Positions 58,640 to 64,000 of a stretch of DNA of 64,000 nucleotides are shown here, in pieces. Made by a program: the position numbers and the translations under genes. Below the pieces are notes generated by a model. The model was not told the origin of the DNA and did not search any database. It saw only the letters and a list, made by a program, of their open reading frames with translations. Position 1 is the first letter of the stretch. Every line of letters starts with the position of its first letter. Source of the stretch: Alphaproteobacteria bacterium MedPE-SWcel (GTDB lineage: Bacteria; Pseudomonadota; Alphaproteobacteria; Rhodobacterales; Rhodobacteraceae); contig MPDC01000007.1 in the NCBI GenBank assembly GCA_001874255.1, forward strand, positions 1 through 64,000. The letters are read 5' to 3'.

Positions 58640-61513
58640 ATGATGCCGGTTGTCAGCGCTCATGGTCTCAGCCAGCGATACGGCGCCGTCGCCGCCCTCG
58701 ACGATATCTCCGTCTCGGTGCCCGCCGGGCAGATGGTGGGGCTTCTGGGGCCGGACGGGGTCGGCAAATCCACCCTGCTCGATCTGATCGCCGGGGCGCG
58801 GGTGCTGCAGCAGGGCCGCCTGAGCGTTCTGGGCGGCGACATGCGCGATGCGGCCCATCGGCGTCATGTGGGCCCGCGCATCGCCTATATGCCGCAGGGC
58901 CTGGGCAAGAACCTGTACCATGCCCTCTCCGTCGCCGAGAACCTGGAATTCTTCGCCAACCTGTTTGCTCTGAACGCACAGGAGCGCCGGTCCCAGATTG
59001 CCCGGCTGACCCGGGCCACCGGGCTGCATCCGTTTCTTGACCGGCCTGCGGGCAAATTGTCGGGCGGCATGAAGCAGAAGCTGGGCCTGTGCTGCGCGCT
59101 TTTGCATGAACCGGACCTGCTGATCCTCGACGAGCCCACCACCGGTGTCGATCCGCTGTCCCGGCGCCAGTTCTGGCGGCTGATCGCCAGCATCCGCGCC
59201 GGGCGGCCGCATATGTCGGTGCTGGTCTCCACAGCCTATATGGAAGAGGCAGAGGGCTTTGACTGGCTGGTGGCCATGGACGCGGGCCGCATCCTCGACA
59301 GCGGCAGCCCGAGCGACCTGAAGACCCGCACCGGCACCGGCGATCTGGAAAGCGCCTTCGTGCGGCTTCTGCCCGAGGACAAGCGCCGCAACGGCACCGG
59401 TCTGGTCATCCCGCCCCTGACTGCCGCCGCCGGTCCCCCCGCGATCACCGCGCGTGGCCTGACCAGGCGGTTTGGCGATTTCACCGCCGTGGACGAGGTC
59501 AGTTTCGACATTCGCAAGGGCGAGATCTTCGGCTTTCTCGGCTCCAACGGCTGCGGCAAGACCACGACAATGAAGATGCTCACGGGGCTGTTGCCGATGT
59601 CCGCCGGCCAGGCGCATCTGTTCGGCCGCCCCGTCGATGCCGCAGACCTGCGGGCGCGCAAACGCGTCGGTTTCATGAGCCAGGCCTTCTCGCTCTATGG
59701 CGAGCTGACCGTGCGCCAGAACCTCGATCTGCACGCCCGCCTGTTCGAATTGCCCCGCGACCGGGCGCGGGAGCGGATTGCGACGCTGGTCGCACGTTTC
59801 GGGCTGGCGCCGCATCTGGATCTCGTCTCGGGGGATCTGCCGCTGGGCCTGCGCCAGCGCTTGTCGCTGGCCGTCGCGGTGCTGCACGCGCCCGAGGTCC
59901 TGATCCTGGACGAGCCGACCTCGGGCGTCGATCCCGTGGCCCGCGATGCGTTCTGGGACCTTCTGGTCGACCTGTCGCGCGGCGACGGGGTGACGATTTT
60001 CATCTCCACCCATTTCATGAACGAAGCGATGCGCTGCGACCGGATCTCGCTGATGCACGCGGGGCGGGTTCTGGTGGTCGGCCCGCCGCAGGAGCTGGCG
60101 GCCGCCAGCCCGTCCGGCACCGTCGAAGAGAGCTTTGTCCGCCATATCGAGGAAGCGATATCAAACGGCGGCGCCGGACCCCCTGCGGCAGATGCGCCGC
60201 CGCAGATCGCCCCCGACCTCGCCCCAAACCCTGCCCCAGACCCGGCCCCAGATCCGGCCCCAGATCCGACTGCAGGCCCGGCACCGGACCCCGCAGCGGC
60301 ACCGACACCACTGACCGACCCGACACCACTGACCGACCCGACAGCACTGACAGCAGCGGCACCACCAACAGTTCGGCCCCCGATCCGCTTCAGCCCGCGC
60401 CGCATGGCGGCGATTTCCCTGCGCGAATGGCGCGAGGTGCGCCGGGATCCGATCCGTCTGGCCTTTGCCTTCCTCGGCTCGATCTTTCTGACCGTCATCT
60501 TCTCGCTGGGGATCTCGATGGATGTGGAGGATATCTCGCTGGCGGCACTGGATTTCGACCAGAGCCCCGAAAGCCGCGAATATCTGTCGTCCTACTACGG
60601 CTCGCGTACGTTTTCCGAACAGCCCCCCCTGCTGACACGGGATGACCTGATCACCCGGATGGCAGCAGGCGATGTGGCCGCCGCCATCGAGATCCCGCCG
60701 GGGTTCGGGCGCGATCTGAAACAGGGGCGCAGCGTCACCGTCTCCACCTGGCTCGACGGGGCGAACACCACCCGCGCGGGCACGGTCGAGGCCTATGTCT
60801 CGGGGGCGCATCTCGCCGCGCTGCAGGACCGCTCCCGCCGGGCCGGGCTCGATCCGGACGATCTCGCCGTCTACGAGGCGCACAGCCGCTATCGCTACAA
60901 TCCCAGCTTCGAGAGCATCCGCGCCATCGCCCCCGCGGTGCCTGCCATCCTGCTGATGATGTTTCCGGCCATCCTGATGGCGATTTCCGTGGCCCGCGAA
61001 AAGGAAATCGGCACCATCACGAATTTCTACGTCACCCCGACCAGCCGGGCCGAGTTCCTGATCGGCAAGCAGATCCCCTATGTGCTGATCGCCGTGCTGA
61101 ACACCATCAGCCTGTCGGCGGTGGTGACGCTCGAACTGGGCACCGCGATGAAGGGCAGCCCGGCGGCGCTGGTGCTGGGCGCCTTTCTCTACGGGGCGGC
61201 GGTGACATCCTACGGGCTGCTGATTTCCTCGATCACCCGCACGCAGGTGTCGGCCATCTTTGCCGCGGCGATCCTGTCGATGATGCCCACCACACAGTTC
61301 TCGGGCATGGTCCAGCCGATTTCCACGCTGGAGGGCGCCGGGCAGTGGATCGGCCAGCTCTGGCCCGCCAGCTATTTCATGCATCTGTCGGTCGGGACCT
61401 ACACCAAGGGGCTGAGCTTTGCGCAGCTGCTGCCCGATATGATGGCGCTGGCGGCGTTTACGCCGGTGTTCCTGATCCCCGCCATCCTGCTGCTGCGCAA
61501 ACAGGGGAAATAG
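58640..61513 (+). CDS. RbbA/YhiH-like double-ATPase ABC transporter with fused permease
   Basis: The 957-residue protein has two ATPase domains: Walker A GPDGVGKST near residue 38 with signature LSGGMKQK, and GSNGCGKTT near 302 with a weak signature LPLGLRQR. A Pro-rich linker (about 515-575) built from 12- and 18-bp DNA repeats follows, then an ABC-2 permease with six helices and a large periplasmic loop. In E. coli, RbbA is described as a ribosome-associated ATPase/putative transporter; here operon context favours efflux. It precedes the YhhJ-like permease by 1 nt. Confidence 0.9.
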   Translation: MMPVVSAHGLSQRYGAVAALDDISVSVPAGQMVGLLGPDGVGKSTLLDLIAGARVLQQGRLSVLGGDMRDAAHRRHVGPRIAYMPQGLGKNLYHALSVAENLEFFANLFALNAQERRSQIARLTRATGLHPFLDRPAGKLSGGMKQKLGLCCALLHEPDLLILDEPTTGVDPLSRRQFWRLIASIRAGRPHMSVLVSTAYMEEAEGFDWLVAMDAGRILDSGSPSDLKTRTGTGDLESAFVRLLPEDKRRNGTGLVIPPLTAAAGPPAITARGLTRRFGDFTAVDEVSFDIRKGEIFGFLGSNGCGKTTTMKMLTGLLPMSAGQAHLFGRPVDAADLRARKRVGFMSQAFSLYGELTVRQNLDLHARLFELPRDRARERIATLVARFGLAPHLDLVSGDLPLGLRQRLSLAVAVLHAPEVLILDEPTSGVDPVARDAFWDLLVDLSRGDGVTIFISTHFMNEAMRCDRISLMHAGRVLVVGPPQELAAASPSGTVEESFVRHIEEAISNGGAGPPAADAPPQIAPDLAPNPAPDPAPDPAPDPTAGPAPDPAAAPTPLTDPTPLTDPTALTAAAPPTVRPPIRFSPRRMAAISLREWREVRRDPIRLAFAFLGSIFLTVIFSLGISMDVEDISLAALDFDQSPESREYLSSYYGSRTFSEQPPLLTRDDLITRMAAGDVAAAIEIPPGFGRDLKQGRSVTVSTWLDGANTTRAGTVEAYVSGAHLAALQDRSRRAGLDPDDLAVYEAHSRYRYNPSFESIRAIAPAVPAILLMMFPAILMAISVAREKEIGTITNFYVTPTSRAEFLIGKQIPYVLIAVLNTISLSAVVTLELGTAMKGSPAALVLGAFLYGAAVTSYGLLISSITRTQVSAIFAAAILSMMPTTQFSGMVQPISTLEGAGQWIGQLWPASYFMHLSVGTYTKGLSFAQLLPDMMALAAFTPVFLIPAILLLRKQGK
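60215..60358 (+). repeat. in-frame 12-bp and 18-bp repeats coding the linker
   Basis: Six 12-bp units (GACCCGGCCCCA type, encoding D-P-A-P) at 60215-60286 are followed by an 18-bp unit encoding T-P-L-T-D-P at 60305-60322 and 60323-60340, with a diverged third copy. They make the non-conserved linker between the ATPase and permease parts. Confidence 0.85.
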
Positions 61514-61514
61514 C

Positions 61515-62663
61515 ATGACCAGCCTGCGACATATCTTCTGGCTCGGCACCAAGGAGCTGCGCGCGGTTCTGTCCGACGCCGCCATGGTCGGGCTGATCCT
61601 GTTCACCTTCACGGGCATGGTCTACATGCAGGCCAGCTCGATGCCGGAGAACGTCAACAACGCCTCGATTGCCATCGTCGACGAGGATAATTCCGCCCTG
61701 ACCCGCCAGATCGCCAACGCGTTCTACCCGCCCTATTTTCAGACGCCAGACCATATCGGCGCGGGCGAGGTGATCCCGGCCATGGATGCGGGGCGGTATC
61801 TTTTCGCGCTCACCTTCCCGCCGCATTTCGAGGCCCAGATCCGCCGGGGTCATCGCCCCGAGATCCTGATCGACATCGATGCCACCGCCGTCATGCAGGC
61901 CGGGCTGGGCGATGGCTACATCCAGACCATCATCGCCGCCGAGATCACCCGGTTCCTGACCGGAACCGACACCGGAACCGACACCGGAACCGAGACCGGA
62001 ACAGCCCCCACCGTGACCAACGAGATCCGCCGCGCCTACAACCCCAACGGCGAGATGAGCTGGTTCAACGCGATCACCGGCATTCTGGATTTTCTCAACC
62101 TGGTCATCATCATGCTGACCGGGGCGGCGCTGGTGCGCGAACGGGAACACGGCACCATCGAGCATCTGATGGTGATGCCGCTGCGGGCGGCTGAAATCGT
62201 CCTGGCCAAGGTCTGGGCCAATGGCGTCATCATCCTGGCCGCCTTTGGCATTTCCATGACCTTCGTCGTCGAGGGCTGGCTGGCGGTGCCCGTCGCAGGG
62301 TCGCGCGGCCTGCTGCTCTTTGGGGCGATGCTCTATATCTTTGCCGCCAGCTCCATCGGGATCCTGTTGGGAACGATCGCTCGCACCATGTCGCAATTTG
62401 CCCTGCTGGTGCTGTTGGTGGTGATGCCGATGATGCTGCTGTCCGGCGGCACCAGCCCGGTCGAAAGCCAACCGGAGATGCTGCGCTTCTTCACCAACCT
62501 GCTGCCCTCCCGCCACTATATCTCCTTCGCGCAGGCGGTGGTCTTTCGCGGCGCCGGGATCGATATCGTCTGGCCGGACTTCCTGCGCATCCTGGGGCTT
62601 GGCACCCTGTTTCTGCTCGCCAGTCTCGCCGCCTTCCGGAAATCCCTGAGCGCGGCCGGCTGA
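61515..62663 (+). CDS. ABC-2 type permease, YhhJ-like
   Basis: The 382-residue permease has a first helix near the N-terminus, a periplasmic domain (about residues 45-175), and a C-terminal membrane block with the ABC-2 signature region (REREHGTIEHLMVMPLRAAE; LPSRHYISFAQAV). A Thr-Gly-Thr-Asp repeat lies inside the periplasmic domain. It probably forms the second transmembrane half of the RbbA-like efflux pump. Confidence 0.9.
   Translation: MTSLRHIFWLGTKELRAVLSDAAMVGLILFTFTGMVYMQASSMPENVNNASIAIVDEDNSALTRQIANAFYPPYFQTPDHIGAGEVIPAMDAGRYLFALTFPPHFEAQIRRGHRPEILIDIDATAVMQAGLGDGYIQTIIAAEITRFLTGTDTGTDTGTETGTAPTVTNEIRRAYNPNGEMSWFNAITGILDFLNLVIIMLTGAALVREREHGTIEHLMVMPLRAAEIVLAKVWANGVIILAAFGISMTFVVEGWLAVPVAGSRGLLLFGAMLYIFAASSIGILLGTIARTMSQFALLVLLVVMPMMLLSGGTSPVESQPEMLRFFTNLLPSRHYISFAQAVVFRGAGIDIVWPDFLRILGLGTLFLLASLAAFRKSLSAAG
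61959..62006 (+). repeat. in-frame 12-bp repeat, four units
   Basis: ACCGGAACCGAC twice, then ACCGGAACCGAG and ACCGGAACAGCC, encoding T-G-T-D tetrapeptides in the periplasmic domain of the YhhJ-like permease. The unit nearly matches GACACCGGCACC in the aldolase gene. Confidence 0.85.
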
Positions 62664-62676
62664 GGCCGCGGTCCGG

Positions 62677-63600
62677 TCACAAGTGGCGCAGCACCTCGTT
62701 CAGCAGACGCTGCGCCACCGAGGTCAGCTTGCGTTTGCGCGCATGGATCACCAGAAACGGCGGCACGCTGATCGCGGTATCCAGATCAAGCGTGGTCAGG
62801 CCGGTCCCGATCCCCGACAGCATCTGCGCCACCTCATGGGTCTGGGTGGCGATGGTGTCCGACTGGCCGACCAGCGACAGCGCGATCAGCAGCGAAGAGG
62901 AATTGGTGATCCGCTCCGGCATCGCGATGCGGTTCTCGAGAAAGGCCTGTTCGAACGCCAGCCGGATCGGAGAGCCCGGCTCCTGGATGAGGAACTCATA
63001 CTCCAACGCCGCGCGCAGCGAGGTCCGGCCGCCTGCCAGCGGATGGCCCGCGCGCACCAGAAACGCCACCTCTTCGGTGCGGCCGGGATAGGCCTGATAC
63101 GCGCGGGCGTCGCTGTCGGGGCTGATGCGCGCAATGATGAAATCGAACCGTCCCTCCTCCAGCCCCCGCATCAATTCGACCGAGGGGGCGACCTCGATGG
63201 TGGGCTGAATATCCGGCGCGATCCGGCGCACCTTCATCAGCGCGGGCAGCAGCGCCGAGACCGCAGGACCGGTGACCGACCCCACCCGCACCCCGCCCGC
63301 CTTGCCCGATTGCAGGCTGCCGACTTCGGCGGCCAGCGAGTCCAGCTCGGCCAGGATCACCTGCGCATGACGCACAAAGGCCTCTCCCAGGGCGGTTGCG
63401 GTCATGCCGCGGGGCTGGCGGTCGAACAAGGCGCCGCCGACCTCGGCCTCAATGTCCGCCAGAAGCCGCGAGGCCGAGGGCTGGGTCATGTTCACCGCCT
63501 CGGCTGCCAGTTGCAGCTTGCCGGTGTCATGAATGCTGCGCACCAGACGCAGTTGTGACGGCTTGAGCCGCGTGGCCAGGGGAAGAACCATGTCTGACAT
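62677..63600 (-). CDS. LysR-family regulator, GbpR-like
   Basis: The 307-residue protein has helix-turn-helix VNMTQPSASRLLADIE and an effector domain. The long variable N-terminus before the HTH (MSDMVLPLATRLKPSQLRLV) and its position divergent from a ChvE-like gene are as in Agrobacterium gbpR-chvE. It probably activates the sugar importer in response to its sugar. ATG 63600 chosen; ATG 63591 is possible. Confidence 0.88.
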   Translation of the reverse strand: MSDMVLPLATRLKPSQLRLVRSIHDTGKLQLAAEAVNMTQPSASRLLADIEAEVGGALFDRQPRGMTATALGEAFVRHAQVILAELDSLAAEVGSLQSGKAGGVRVGSVTGPAVSALLPALMKVRRIAPDIQPTIEVAPSVELMRGLEEGRFDFIIARISPDSDARAYQAYPGRTEEVAFLVRAGHPLAGGRTSLRAALEYEFLIQEPGSPIRLAFEQAFLENRIAMPERITNSSSLLIALSLVGQSDTIATQTHEVAQMLSGIGTGLTTLDLDTAISVPPFLVIHARKRKLTSVAQRLLNEVLRHL

Positions 63601-63715
63601 ACCATTTTTGTTATCTCTCCCCACGTTATTTAGATTGGTATGATATGTGAACCCATCCTATCGTCCGACTCGGGAGATCGCGGACAACACCCGCGGGCTT
63701 GAGGAGGAGAAAAGC
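63601..63715 (+). promoter_or_regulatory. promoter region of the ChvE-like gene
   Basis: TATGAT at 63639-63644 is a good -10, but the -35 position (about 63616) is poor, as expected for a LysR-activated promoter. CATACCA (63598-63604) and TGGTATG (63636-63642) form an inverted pair flanking the region. GAGGAGGAGA at 63701-63710 is a strong ribosome-binding site for ATG 63716. Confidence 0.45.
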
Positions 63716-64000
63716 ATGACCCTGAAATCAATTCTGGTCACCACCGCACTGGTGAGTGGCCTTGCAACGGCCGCCTTCGCAGAAGGCAAGATCGGTATCG
63801 CAATGCCGACGAAATCCTCTGCGCGGTGGATCTCTGACGGAGAATCCATGGTGAGCCAGTTCGAAGAGGCGGGCTACACCACGATCCTGCAATATGCCGA
63901 GGATGACATTCCCAACCAGCTGGCGCAGATCGAGAACATGATCACCAATGGCGTCGACGTGCTGGTGGTGGCGGCCATCGACGGCACCACCCTGTCGAAC
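63716..64000 (+). CDS. sugar ABC transporter substrate-binding protein, ChvE-like (partial)
   Basis: Ninety-five codons are present before the right edge. They show a signal peptide ending A-A-F-A and the start of a periplasmic binding protein ([32 protein letters not shown]), the ChvE/multiple-monosaccharide type. The rest of the gene and probably the ATPase and permease genes lie outside the window. Confidence 0.85.
   Translation, partial: MTLKSILVTTALVSGLATAAFAEGKIGIAMPTKSSARWISDGESMVSQFEEAGYTTILQYAEDDIPNQLAQIENMITNGVDVLVVAAIDGTTLSN

Noticed and set aside
1-64000. tRNA, rRNA, prophage or insertion-sequence genes
   Set aside because: No T-loop-like sequences, transposase motifs or phage structural genes were found on reading both strands.

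Overview
The window is GC-rich alphaproteobacterial DNA, most likely chromosome (or a large replicon) of a marine Rhodobacteraceae/Roseobacter-group bacterium. The evidence is the fabI-fabB-fabA cluster divergent from an Irr-type Fur regulator, a MiaB gene beside a roseobacter-type uncharacterised gene, many LysR/GcvA regulators, a DUF3307 protein, and very dense operons with 4-nt ATGA overlaps. I see no phage, insertion sequence, tRNA, rRNA or CRISPR array.

Layout. 95-6630 (minus): seven tightly coupled glycan genes (four glycosyltransferases, a histidine phosphatase, a deacetylase-fold protein, a small methyltransferase). 7018-9390: MscS-type channel. 9490-16777 (minus): peptide-type ABC importer (fused double ATPase, binding protein, two permeases) coupled to a family III CoA-transferase with unusual domain order. 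17137-19251: a second small methyltransferase, a GST and a TetR regulator. 19567-24344: DUF3307 protein; a 1015-residue ABC-exporter-like protein whose ATPase motifs are all degenerate and which ends in a cyclic-nucleotide-binding domain; an FAH-family hydrolase. 24394-32994 (minus): ArsR regulator and a catabolic run (enolase-superfamily enzyme, zinc alcohol dehydrogenase, MFS exporter, three alpha/beta hydrolases, PLP lyase, haloacid dehalogenase). 33163-37155: FKBP isomerase, fabI-fabB-fabA and irr. 37749-41381: uncharacterised protein, miaB, an OmpA-domain protein and a lipoprotein sharing a novel short module. 41505-44094: LysR regulator, a His/Met-rich micro-ORF coupled to a small membrane protein, and a beta-hydroxyacid dehydrogenase. 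44195-49601: aldehyde dehydrogenase, enolase and GMC oxidoreductase with a divergent LysR. 49655-56486: LysR, a gamma-butyrobetaine-hydroxylase-like dioxygenase with a class II aldolase, a ferric-reductase-like flavoprotein, and a trimethylamine-dehydrogenase-family enzyme with a remodelled pocket. 56655-62663: HTH/membrane-protein pair with an operator-embedded promoter, then a YhiI-RbbA-YhhJ-like efflux operon. 62677-64000: LysR (GbpR-like) divergent from a truncated ChvE-like sugar-binding protein.

Two patterns run through the non-coding DNA. First, at least 17 short perfect or near-perfect tandem repeat arrays (unit 8-19 bp, sequence different at each place) sit at gene ends, often containing or touching the stop codon, or lie in leaders and in non-conserved protein linkers. 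Second, a hairpin-plus-tail element (GC-rich dyad, then a form of TATTTTTGAAAAGATGAAG) occurs four times between genes.

Strongest candidates for something undescribed: the pseudo-ABC/cyclic-nucleotide protein with a TGTGA-N6-TCACA dyad in its leader; the tandem-repeat habit; the 3'-end element; the glycan operon; the IWVDP/GCEHW module pair; and the altered TMADH-family enzyme. All function calls come from reading motifs by eye; no database search was run.
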